From positions 28,453,276 through 28,517,275 of the forward strand of contig CALNVZ010003426.1 in assembly GCA_940671915.1 (NCBI GenBank): DNA of 64,000 nt. Reading direction: 5' to 3'. The notes under the pieces are model-generated. The model had not been told where the DNA came from and did not search any database. It was given only the letters and a program-made list of their open reading frames with translations. The number at the start of each line of letters is the position of its first letter. Within the stretch, counting starts at the first letter, position 1. This DNA is from Paracentrotus lividus (taxonomy: Eukaryota; Echinodermata; Echinoidea; Camarodonta; Echinidae). The position numbers and the translations under genes were made by a program. This document shows, in pieces, positions 26,001 to 39,300 of the stretch.

Positions 26001-29000
26001 GGGTAATCTTTGACCAGGGTATCGTCAATCCGAAGGAAAGGGAACCTAAGATTAATATTAGTGATGAAGGACAAGCGTTGGGTTTGTAGGACTTCACAGG
26101 ACGTCACACGTCAAAGAACATAGGCCCATATAAATTAAAAAAAATATTTCCTAATTGTTTGGCAGCTGTTGCATTTGGCTTTTCATTCAAGCTAGCAGTG
26201 AACTGTTCCTGCGATTATACAAACTTTGATTTGCGTATTTCTTCCGATCGAGAAACATTTTAACTTTTGTGAAAAGAGCATTGAAAACGTAATTCTGTAC
26301 TTCTTTTATGTTTTACCCCCCCCCCCGAAAAAAAAAAACAGTTAAAAAAATAGATAAATAAAATAAAAATTATGTACATGACAAAACTCTCCTACGATAT
26401 AGCAAAGCAGAAGTGTCAGAATAATCAAATAGCATAAAAAGGCTCCTCTTAGGTTAGCCTAATTCCGTCATTATAATTGTCGCACAATGTAGATAGACTC
26501 TTGCAAAGATAGAAATTACTGACAGGTCTGTTAGGAGAAACTTGATAGACCACTCAAATCTTGATATTAGATACTTATTGTATAGCTACTTTACATATTA
26601 TGAGAAATATAAAAGGAAAAGCAAGTACTTCTTCAAATTATGCCTACTCCCCTACACCCACATATATTGTCAAATTTCATATCATGAAAAATCCAATAAC
26701 AATAATAAAAGATAAAGTATGGATCATAAACAAAGCATGTAACTCACCATTCATAACAAAATCAATGTTTTAGATCTATCTCAAATCTATGTGAATTTTA
26801 ACTTATAGAAATGCGATGAATATGCTGTGTTAAAACATATTCTGACTGGGGTGGGGGTCATTTGGTAAGTAATGACAATGCTTTTAGAGACTTATTATTA
26901 TCAAATGACACACAACTTTGACATCAAAATTGAACATAATAATAATAATAACAAAAGAAAGAAAAGATAAAACAGCAAATAAATGATCAACCCATTGCAA
27001 GGTTGGTCAATACTATGTAATCGTATTATTGACCACATTTGCCTTCAAACATATCAAGATACATGGATGATCATCATGCATGTTCATACATAAGATATTT
27101 AAAGCCAATTTAGATTGACTGACAAACGTTCAAACTTTGCCCCCCCCCAAAAAAAAAAAAAAAAAAAAAACATAACAAGCATTGAAACACAGTTTCATGA
27201 ACTGTCGTTTAGATGTGGCAATGCACAAATAAACAGCAAAAAATACTTACCACATTGCAGAAAGCGATTTCTAAATCCTTAAATTCTTGCGAAGTTCTAT
27301 TAGTTAATGCTGCAGTAAAGATCAGCGTTTCGTTATTTAGGCTTTCTCCTGTAACTATTGCCACCACCTGACTAATGAATAGACTCGTGCTTGAGAGTTC
27401 TAAATTTATAGAAAAATAAAATAAGAAAAAAAAAAAAAAAGAAAGGATAGAAAAGGGTTAAGAGACAGGGCAAACACTTGAAAATTTATTTCATTCATTT
27501 ATTCACTCATCCACTCAATTTTATTTAAACATAAAAAGCAAAAAAGGTTTAACTATACATGCGATAAATCACATTTCAAATGGGTGCACAAATCTTGCAA
27601 TTTCATGAAAGCACAGAAGGTATCCCGTGAATGAGAACAGAAAGCTCCTGGCCAACCTGGTAGAAACATATATACATGAAGGACAGCCTCAGGAGACCCA
27701 GACAACATTCATGAAGCTTGTCAAAAAGATGTTACCATAGGATAGGTCACGCCCTTGCAAATTATGCATGCGTGAATTGATGTTGTTGGAACCTATGTAT
27801 GAGTTTGTAGTTTTTTATTTATTATAGATGAATGTAATGTTCTGATTGGTGCATATGGAGTAATAATTTCTAAAAGGTAAACTGCTGATTTATTATCTTG
27901 AGACGTAACAATTTTTTTATTTTTCTTTTCCGCAGGTACCACATTCTGGAAAGTGGCGCACATTCGAGGGTCTGAAGGTTCATACACACGCTATAACCTG
28001 GGAGACGCAAAGCCTAATGTACCAAATTTTTTGTTTATTTGCTCATATTTTTTGGGTTAATATTTTACAAAAAGGCTGAGTAAAAAAGTTAAAGTCATAG
28101 GCCGTTGTTCTTGAAGGGTGATTAAAGTTAGTGGGGCTACTAAATACGTATTTAATAGGCCTTGCTATTGTCTCCAACAATAGGATGACGTATAGTAGGC
28201 TTACTACCTTAGTCATCCTTCGACAATACCAGCCAATTTTTTGGACGCTGTAATCAGTGGAAGTAGCATATTTTCCCACATTTTTTGTGACGGATGTGGG
28301 CAAAGAATAAAGTAGGGATGTCAAGGAAGAATACGACTTCATCATTCCCTGATTCACTTTATTTTCAGTGACCCTACATATGTATGAAACCCAATATTGA
28401 CAACAGACACATTTCATACAGATCCACAGAGTGCGTAACCAGTAGCGGACCCAGCCTTATGTCACACAAAAAAATATCAGCCCATGCCCAAACATTACAG
28501 AGCCGCTATTATCCCCACACAATTGGGTCTGCACAATCTATTTAAATTGAGAATCTCGGCTCCACGCTTGGCAACAGTCTGCGTTTGACCAAGTTCATCT
28601 CTTCGCTTTTAAATGCTGAAAAAAGCATTGGAAGTCATTTGCCAAAGTCTTTGCATTGTCATGCCTTGGTAGGAGATGATCATTCTTGTGCGATGTTAGG
28701 TCATTGACAACCTTAAAACATATGATAGTGTTCAGTCTGAACACTTTGTAGGGGACGATAGTTGACATTGTTATTTGTACATCCTTATACAATTAAGCAG
28801 TCCAGATTCCATCATGTGTCTTTCATAGAGGCAAGAAGTTGTTTTTCTTGGTGTAAAAAACAGATTGGTTAAATATAATTAAAATGCAAATTAAATACAC
28901 ATACCACTGCAAGAGTTCTCGATCAATACAAATCCAGGGTTGCAGATACAAATGTATGATCCAGCAGTGTTCAGACATCCACCATTATTGCAGAGGCTTG

Positions 29001-32000
29001 GATCATTAACACACTCATCAATGTCTAGAAAAAAGAAATCATAAAGCCCATCTTTAACATCAACAGTATGGGTATACATATATCTTTGGTAAAATAGCGT
29101 GCTATGGGATCATTAAAAAACATGTAAGGAATTTAGCAATGTTTGCAACAAAAAAAAAAGCCCGGTAAGACAGTAAATACTTGTGTTAAAAAGCTTTGTG
29201 GATAGAAAATGAATCAACTTAATACCTGTACATGTTGGAAGTGCAGAGGACAACATTCCATCTGAACCGCAGGTTATTGGTGTGGTAGCACTTACGTTGT
29301 ATCCAGTGGGACATTCATATACACACGAGTTTGCATCATTTAAAATGGTGCCTCCAGGTGAACAGCCTGGGATGTTTGATGAGCTAGAGGAGAGCTCAGC
29401 TGGGAGGGTTGCAGGAATGTTGCAAGTGACAGCTGAAATTGAAGATTTAAAAACAAATATTATTTATCATGATTTGTGTTTTCTTGTACTAGTACCGTGT
29501 ACTTGTCTTAGATGTCCAAATGTATTAAGTCTAGAAGTAGGCCCTCCATGAAATATCTTAAGTTCAATGTTTTTCAGTATTCTAACTGAGCAATTGCACA
29601 AGTATAGCTTTATTTCTAAGTAAACCCAGGTATAAATTTCCAGGATGTACTAATTATGTTTTGGTGCTCACCTCGAAGTGTAGTTGATGATGGCAAAGTA
29701 TTAGAAGTGGTTGTTTCAGGTCCTCCAACAGTAACAGAAGCTGTTGGTTCAGTTCCTCCCATAGTAGCAGGAGCTGTTGGTTCAGTTCCTTCCACAGTAA
29801 CAGAAGCTGTTGGTCTAGTTCCTCCCACGGTAGCAGGAGCTGTTGATTCATTTCCTCCCACGGTAACAGAAGCTGTTGGTTCAGTTCCTCCCACAGTAGT
29901 TGATGGTTCAGTTTCTCCTGAAGTAGATGATGGGGAAGTTTATCCAATAAGAATTTACTCTGTTTAGTTGTTATTATGCATTTCGTATGTAAAAAGGAAA
30001 TTCATGATTATACTCAATCACTGCATTGTCAGTGAACTAATCTTATCTTTAGATGCTTTCTTTGTGTATTTCAATAAAATCTTTGATAAAACTTAATAAT
30101 GACCAGAAAACAAAGGCTATGGTATTGGTGTCCACCTTACTGATGTCGGTCAGAGATGAATTTTTAGATGATCCAGCTGCGAATGGAAATTTGAAACACA
30201 TATTTTCAGACTCGAAGAATTCAATAACATGCAATTGAACATGAACCTGGTGGTGACAGCCCGTTCACAGGTTGACCCTAAAAACGATCCCCTCATGTTG
30301 GAGAGGCCCCTAATTTCTTAAAAAGTACTCATGCTAATTGAGTCTTCGATACATTTTTTTCACTATCTTACAAGCCTTATCTCATCAAGATATACACAAT
30401 ACAAATTCACAAAAAACAAATAAATAAATAATAAACAAAAACACTGAAATTTCAAAATTTTTCATTTAAAATTTTTCTCTTAACCCCAATAATTCCCCCA
30501 CATGAGCTTCACAACAATGCCTCCTGATAAAACATTAATGAATATGGGTTATTCCACGGTTACTTACGTTACATTTGGAGACACCTTGACTCATACTTGG
30601 AGCTGTAACTCCATTATTATTGATAGGAAGTAAACATCTTTTTATCACAACAAAGTACACAGTCTGACTATCCTTTGTATAAAAACAAAACTTGAGAAAT
30701 TTTATTATGCTCCTGGCAAATCTTTAAAATGTGTCGGTTACTCACGTAACATGATTTGGACATGCATAAAATGAAAAGTCGACATCAGTGAAAAGTGTCC
30801 TCATACAAGGCTTTTATGGAAGTTGATTATATCCATTTCAAAGAAGTATATTAGGGAGAAAAAATGTGTATATAATTAAAAAAATAAAGAACACATGGTT
30901 TTTACTAGGGGTGCAGATGAAGGGTTCTACGTTTCGGTACTCACGTTACATTTTGTCTATGTATGGTCAACACATAAAAGTCACTAAAATTCATAATGTG
31001 TGTAGGATGGCCTTTCTTCTTTACCTCCCTGCTTTTTGATGGCACAGTGGTATACAGTAATCAACTTTAACCCGTACACTGCTAAGGGCAGAAAAGTGCC
31101 CATTTCCATGTTTTTCTTTAATTGAGGATAATTAGGGCACCTAAACTATGATGAAATGATGAAACATATTTAATTTGAAGATATAAACAATACAAATTTG
31201 AAATTGGATGATTATGTGAGATTTTATAAAAAAATACGGCTAAAAATGGAAAATTGTGCACAATACCGCTAAATTAGCACATTTCGGACTACGCGGACAT
31301 TTTGAAATTCATGGCTTATGACGCAAATATTTTTAAAAACTAAATGAGATAAAACAAAAATTTCATTTTTAGGTTCCTATTATATCATTCTTCACGATTA
31401 GATCATAAATTGAGATAACTAAATATGTTTGAATATTGAAAATATTAATAATTCATATAATTTTTGAAATATGACTTTTTCGATGATAATTTTCATCTTG
31501 AAACGTCCAAAATGTCCTCAAAATTTCGAAAAAAAACCTCGTCAAAACTATTTGAAATCAAAATTCATAATACATATGAAATAATATGATTATTATTCAA
31601 TATATGAATATGAAAATCATATTTTTGCTGATATTTCAAAATTATGGGCTCTAGAATTCCCAAAAACTAAAAAAAAAAAAACCCTCAGCAGTTCACGGGT
31701 TAAGGCATTCAATGTATTGTTTTCGAACACTCTTAAGTTTGGTTTATCTAAACTTTGAGTCTTACTAATGCACTCTCGCATGTGAATACTCTATTCAATT
31801 TGTTGTGTGATTGATATGACCACTGATATTTTGATCAAAAGAGTCACATCAAAGAGGTGTACCCTCATTTTGCTTTTAATTAAACAAAAATATTCACAAC
31901 TCACCATGAGACTTAAAACTTGACATCCCACAGAAATGTTACCTTAACTTCATAATTTTACTGGTTACTCACGTTACATGATGGTTACTCACGTTACACG

Positions 32001-33284
32001 GTTACTCACGTTACAGTTTTCTTTATCATTTTTATTAAAATGGGTATTTTTTTATGATTTTGATAGTCATCACCGTGTCAAATATTGTTGAGGAAGAGAT
32101 TTAAGTCCCACCAATTAACTGTGAAGAATTTTTCTCTCAGAAAACAAAGTCAGTTTTTTTTGGTTTACTCACGTTACATCACCTGAGCGTTTTACAATAT
32201 TTCTTTATGAATGAGTACTACAAATTTTTCTTGAAAAGCTGTTGTGTATTTTAAGTAATTTGACTCTTCTTAAACTTCAGAATATAAAGTAGGGTATGAT
32301 GTTGCAAATAACAAATGGTATAGGCATATTTTTATTTTTACATATTTTTCTTTTTTGTACAGATGTAAGACACCAACTTTCGACCATTTTCATTTTCAAA
32401 AAGTATATGAAAAATAAAAACTTTTAATTTTTGTTCCTGCAAACTATATCATGTATGAAGGACTAAAAGTATTTAAAAATTCAAAAAATATTGAATTTGA
32501 ATTTTTAAGCTCATAGTCCACCAACCTTGGGAAATTGTCCATCCTCCAAATAGGCATCTAGTCATGAATAATCTTGAAGTAAACAAACTGAAAAAAGAAA
32601 GAAAAATTCCCCAAAACAAAATATTTTAGGAGTTATGTAGCTTGACGTTTCACGCCCATCTCGTCATCGATTTGACATTCCACAGCCGAGGTATAGGGGG
32701 AGGTATCAAATCGATGCATCCCAAGTTTAAAAGGGGTTAAATAAAGAGAGCAGCCATAATCTTTGATATTTCTTCCTATCTTACTTGTATCAGGTGTAGA
32801 AGTGTCAGGTGTACCTGTAGACCCAGGTGCAGAAGTTTCAGGTGTGGCAGTAGATCCATAAGCAGATGTTTGAGGTGTAGCAGTAGAGCCTGCCATAGGT
32901 GATTCCATGGTTGTCGTAATTACTGATGATATTGATAATAGACAGCAAAATATCGTTGTTAATCAATGCCAAATCTCTTCCCTACTTTGGTCAGAAACAT
33001 TTATATAATATTCACTAACGAACCTTATTTCTTTCTCGGATTAACGAACCTCCAGAATATTAGAGCCTTCGGAATAACGAACATCCCCCAATTTAAACTG
33101 GATATTTGACGTGGTATGTTTTTTTTTTTTCTTCAGCATTTTTAGATGAACCTATGTGACATATGTTTTTGTGTGTGTCCATTGTCTTACTCTAGGTATT
33201 TTGAAATTCATCATCTTACAAATAGGTCATGTATGTTTGTTAACCACACAACCAATGTTCACTTTGAGTGTGCGACATTTTGAC

Positions 33285-33329
<45 letters not shown>

Positions 33330-36300
33330 GTGTGTTCCTAAAAAAAGGTAATCGAAGTTCAAAGGTCAGTTATTTCAAAGGTATACGGTATATTTTTGTG
33401 ATTTGTTTACTAAAATATTAAGTAACTCATCAGCTTTAATATACACTGCTTACGTCCAAACTGTAATTGGTCATAGAGTTAGGGTCCTTTGAAGGTAATA
33501 GTTACAAAACCCATTTTTTCCAAGTTTTTCGTTTTTAGGGTATGAAACCAACTTTTTATAAAATTTTGGTTTCATAGTTTTGGGGGTTTTGTCACACAAA
33601 GTTTCAATGAAATGCAATCTCATTTGTCAAAGGACATATCTCACTGGCAATGTCATGGGTTGTCGATTATGCATGAGTCTCTGGAGTCTCGGAGAGGTCC
33701 CCGTGACGTCTCTTGATTCTGCAAGAAGTCGCGAGAAAAATTAAACCAATCTTTTAATAGACTTCTTTAATACGCGAATACGTCTCTGTGACGTCTTTGC
33801 GGGGTTGCCGCGACGTCCCTTAAATATCCACGACGTCGCAGAGACGTTGTCTGAACTTGCTAACTATTAAAAGAAATTGAACGGGCTAATAATTTTTACT
33901 TGCTGGCGTCTTAACCCTATTCAGACTGGGCTTTTCAAGAGGAGATTTTGACTGGGGGGGGGGGTCAATTTGACCCCCCCCCCCCCGATATCTCGGCCGC
34001 AGATGGTCCGCTCTTGGTGAAATTTTGCACGAACGTCGCTGCACATGTAAAGGGTGTCGCTGGTATGTTTTTTTTGAAAAAAAAGTTTCACGTATTTAAT
34101 TTATGCTAATGTATGCATACTCACGTATGCAAATTAGATGCTTTTTTATGGAAATCGTTAATATTTCTTAATAAATATAGTTATGAAGCCCAAATTTTTT
34201 CTAAAAGTTGCTGAGTAGCAAAGACAACAGTATTGAATTGACAAATTCAGAAATTTCAAATTAATTCTTTTGTATTCTATTGTTTTATGAATTTCTTATG
34301 TATTCTATTTTTTATTTCTTATGTATTTCTTTGTTTTTGTATTTTTTGATGCTTGAGAAATGTATTTTGATCTATATAAAGACAAATTTAATCAACCAAA
34401 AGGCTCAGAAGGCACAATTATCAGTGTTATAAAGAAATTTAGAAAAAAGCAGTATTTTGTACACAAACGCATGCAAAATAACGATTTTCGTTCAATTTAG
34501 GCCTGACATGCGATTACGTAATGTTGCGTAATGCGACAACGGAGTATCCGATTTTTTCGAATTTGGTGTCAAAATTTGCAAGACACTTGAAAGAAAAAAG
34601 TCAAAAAGCGCTGGGTTGCGATTCGCAGCGGTTGCGCGGCAGTCGCGGATTTCGTACAGGGGGGGGGGGGTCAAATTGACCCCCCCCCCGTCTGAATAGG
34701 GTTAAAGAAGTCTACTTAAAGATTGAACCTGTTTGACTGTTGTTCCATTTTCCCTCGACGCCCTGAAGTCTCAGGAGACGTCACCACGACGTCTCAACGA
34801 CTCAAGAGACTCATAATTGCGAACCCCTCTCATTGCCATTGAGATAGGTCCTTTGACACATGAGATTGATTTTCATTGAAACTTTGTGTGACAAAACCCC
34901 CCAAAACTATGACACGAAAAATTTATGAAAAGTTGGTTTCATACCCTAAAAACGAAAAACTTGGGAAAAATGGGTTTTGTACCTATCACCTTCAAAGGAT
35001 CCTTACTCTGTGACCAATTACAGTTTGAACGTAAGCAATATCTCAAATTAAAGATGATGAGTTACTGAATATTTTAGTAAACAAATCACAAAAAATAAAC
35101 CTTATACTTTTTTTAATGACTGACCTTTGAACTTTGATTACCTTTTTTTTAGGAACACACTGTATATATACATGCCTAGACATAAGAGGTTGATGATTTT
35201 TGTCGAATCGTCTTTTCACTCTCGAGGAGCCAAATTGAAATGCTAACTAGAGAATCACTCTACCGGTTCAATGAACAACACTGTGATAAACTACTTCTGT
35301 AATTACCTCCTCCAGTGCATTGAAGATTAAAAACACCCCTCAAAAAAAAATTTCTCAGTGAGCACACTCGGAAATATGAAAAGCAAATTAATATTTATGA
35401 GAAAATATGAATCAAGGTTTTCAGTAAAGCTTACATATTTTTCATAAATATAATCAGAAGTTAACTTCCAACAAGAAATTGTTTGTAAACAATTTGAATA
35501 ATCATGAATAATTTGCGTTTTAAACATATTTTGTCATTTGTATCGTCTCCTTCAGTTTTTATAGCTTTACCCATTTTATACAAGAATACCGTGCAGGTAT
35601 GTATTTTATTAATTTTCATCACTTCTGGCTTGTGTATATTAAACACATTTACGTCAGAAGCTTCAGAAAACAGGTATTTTCAACAAATGAAACCTTGCTA
35701 TATCCGTGCATATGCAGTGAACCCATATTGCAGTGACTAATACATTTGTATAATTATCTAGGTCGCATTTGTAGGATTGATAGTCCCATGACACTTTTAT
35801 CCGCTCAAAGTTTTATAATTAAATACACTTACAAATTCCATAACTTGATGGTCTGATTAGCAGGCGCGGATCCAGAGTACGGTTTTAGACGGCGGTGCAA
35901 AAAGGTAGCTAAAAAATTGTCCACGTCACGTTGCAGGCTGATAAGCGGGGGGGGGGGGGGGGGGGTGGGGGGGGGGCGGGGAGGTAGTGTTGAAAAAATG
36001 TTTGGCCTTCGGCCGTTAAATATTCAAAACATACTACATATAGGGGGTAGGGTCAGTCAGCGTTCCGCTCCGAACAACTACAAGCAAAAAAAAAAAAAAA
36101 AAGGTTATTAGCATTTCTAGGGGGTGCGTTAAAAAGGTCTATGTACAATATGTATCCTGATTTCGAAATTGTACGGGGTGCGCTAGCACCTTTAGCCCCC
36201 CTCTGGATCCGCGCCTGTTAGGTAATTGATGTAATTCTTACGATATTCAAAAATCTGCTGCCACCCATTCAACCCCCTATGACAAAGTGAATGCTGGATC

Positions 36301-39300
36301 ATTTTACAGATTGCTCTCTTACCATTACAGGTAGAACTATCGTTAGCCAGTTCATATCCATTGTTACACGAGCAGATGTAGGAGCCAATAGAGTTATTGC
36401 ACATTCCATTCGTAGAATCACAGACAGATACATTTCCAGAGCATTCATCAATATCTAATTGAATATAATTAAAAATATTGAATATTAGTAAAATGGTTGG
36501 AAAACTATATCCTAGTAGAGTTTGGTCTCATTTAAAAGCAAATGTTCCTATGCTTCGAAACTAGCAACATTAAAAGAGCTAACTACTATGGAGTGAGTAA
36601 AAAAAAAGTCCCATCATTTTGAAGTTGTATTGTTTGAAGCCTGAACATTTAATCATGGGGATCATGCCATGTCTTGGTAGAGTCATCCTCCCAGCATTTG
36701 TTGTGACCTTTTTCATTTGCATCTTTGCATGCATTACTGAGCAACAGACAATCTTCAGAAGACGGTAAAATCTCACCTGCTCAAAATAGATGTATGAAGA
36801 TTAAAAACAAATGGTGACAGAATATGTGTACACACATACATACACACACACACACACATTTTGACAACACCTACACACATCCATACAGACCTATCCTCCT
36901 TCACACACATGCACATCATCACACACGCACCCACTCACACAGTAAATGATTCACAATTGATTCTTTTCCATTTGATGTCTGGTCATCACTGAATATTTGG
37001 GACGTGGTAATTCCCTTTTACAATTGTTTGTGTGTGTGAGGGAGTGTATGGGTGTGTTTGTTGAGGTTGTGGGTGTGTATGTATGCTGTTGTGGATGAGA
37101 CAGGGTATGTGTGTGGGTGTGTTTGGTGAGGGTGTTGGTGTGTATGTGGTTTGTGTATGTGTAAATGAGGGTAAGTGTGGGTGTGTCTTTGTACATACAT
37201 ACACATAAGTAATAAATCCTCAATTTGTTTATTCTTTACCCAGGCTCTTGGCGCAGGTGAGATTTTAACGTCTACTGAAGATTGTCTGTTATTAAGTCAT
37301 TCGTGCAAAGATCCAAATGAAAAGGGTACCAACATGCTACGAGGATTACTCTACCAAGACATGTCATGAAAGCCATGATTAAATCTTTAGCAATATAGCA
37401 TATCGCTTAAGGTGGTGTCACACTGTCCTGATGGCTATATGAAGGGGTCATTTTTAAGGTTCGGGCAAAGTTTAGAAGGTTACACGATGGCACTATGAAT
37501 CACACGCGAAGGTAATATGAAGTTTAACCGAAGGACACACGAATGTCAACCGACGTCGTTTAGGCATCGCCGGCGCGAATCCAAGATTCCTGAATTGTAT
37601 ACACTCTGTGGGGCTAATTGTCTTGGGACAATAGATACTTCATTAAGTTTGCGCATGGGCTAATACGTTTTATTGAAGAGAGCATCACGTGACCTCCTTA
37701 TTGTATAAAAATCTTCACCAGATGCAGACCGCGGGAAATTCAATAGCTGTTCATACTCTGTCCGTCATAAAGATGGAATGTTATTATTATCATTTTTGTT
37801 TTTAATTAATTAATTTATTTATTTATTCATTTTGCCGCTATAGCGACCAGATTTTGCTCCGGCTTTAATTTCTTGAATATTTTTGTCCCTGCTTTTACTT
37901 TTCGGGACCCTGGCTATATTTTGAACATTCTCCAAACCCTTCACGAAAAATTGTTTTTTTTTTCAAAAAAAGTTTTGTCAACCCCCATGATGCTCATTTT
38001 TGGTCATTTTTTCCTTCTCGTTTTGGGACCCCTTTTTGGTTACCCGGCCGATCAAGCCCCCCTCCCCACCTCCCCCAGGAAACGTGTCTGAGGTGAACTG
38101 TTTATATTGGTTTTTAAGTTAAATCTAGATTTACGGGGAAAGGCTTGGGTCTCTTGTCTGGGGGGGGGGGGTTGTAACAAAAAGTATGATTGATAAAAAT
38201 TCGGAATATTGTATTCAACCTTTATGCTAAAAACAAAATAAATAAAAAACAACCTTGACCCTTAATTATTACCATTTTCCCTAATTTTTTTGTTAGCCAT
38301 GATGGCAAGATTTTAAATGGTAACTATTGATGATATTTTGATATATTTTGATTATTATGGTTTGCTGATATTTTACTGTAAAATTTAGGGAAGATAGAAA
38401 TTTTCATGGTGTGAAAATGGTTAAAATCAATGTTGAACCCCAATCAAACTTAAAGAACAATAACAACTCTACACCTCAGACGTGTTTACTTGGAGTAGGA
38501 CTGAGGGTGCCTTGGTGGGTCGCGTAAACAAAAAGGGGCCACAAAATAAAAATAAAATGACGAAAAATGGCCATCTTCTGGGGGTTTCAAACTATTTGGA
38601 AGAAAATTCCCTGGAAAGGAATGAGGGAACGTCCGAGATATAGCCGGGACCCCGAAAGAGTGAAAGCGGTGACCAACACATTCAAGAAATTCAAGCCAGA
38701 GCAACATAGCGTCGTTGGAGCCAGAACAAAATATTCCACCTTTGTGACGAACAGTGTAATTCATCGAGAGCAAAACAAACTGTACTGTAGAGCTATATTT
38801 GTATTGTCTTTGACTAAAATTGAAATTAAACATCTCCTCCCACCCCCCCCCCCCCTTCCAAGGTAGGGAGAGGCAGGGGGAGAGACAGCTGCGTAAACAC
38901 AGAATTGAGAAAAGAAGACTCTAATAACATACAGCAACCAGAGACAGTTTCAGATTGATCGGAAACAGTTCAAATGAAAATAATGTTTAGAATGTCACCC
39001 AATTTACTTAGTTTTCTTTTTCAGAGAAAATGAAATTTGACAAGTTTGTGTCAAAATCAATTTTGTCAATGTTACATTGGACAGATTAGAGAAAATATGT
39101 TAAAAAAATATGTTTATTTTAGAACTTGACGTTAACTTAAATCATGGTATAATGAGAACGAATGGCAATGATATTAATTATGATGATGGCGGTGGTGGTG
39201 GTGGTGCTGTTCACCACCCTTACAATTATCCTCGTCATCTTTATTATCATCGTGCATAATCACGACCACCAACTGCATCACCATCGCCATCATCATCATC

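Noticed and set aside
36951-37223. His/Thr-rich proteins in three overlapping frames
   Set aside because: Translation of the CA/TG repeat in all frames; not coding.
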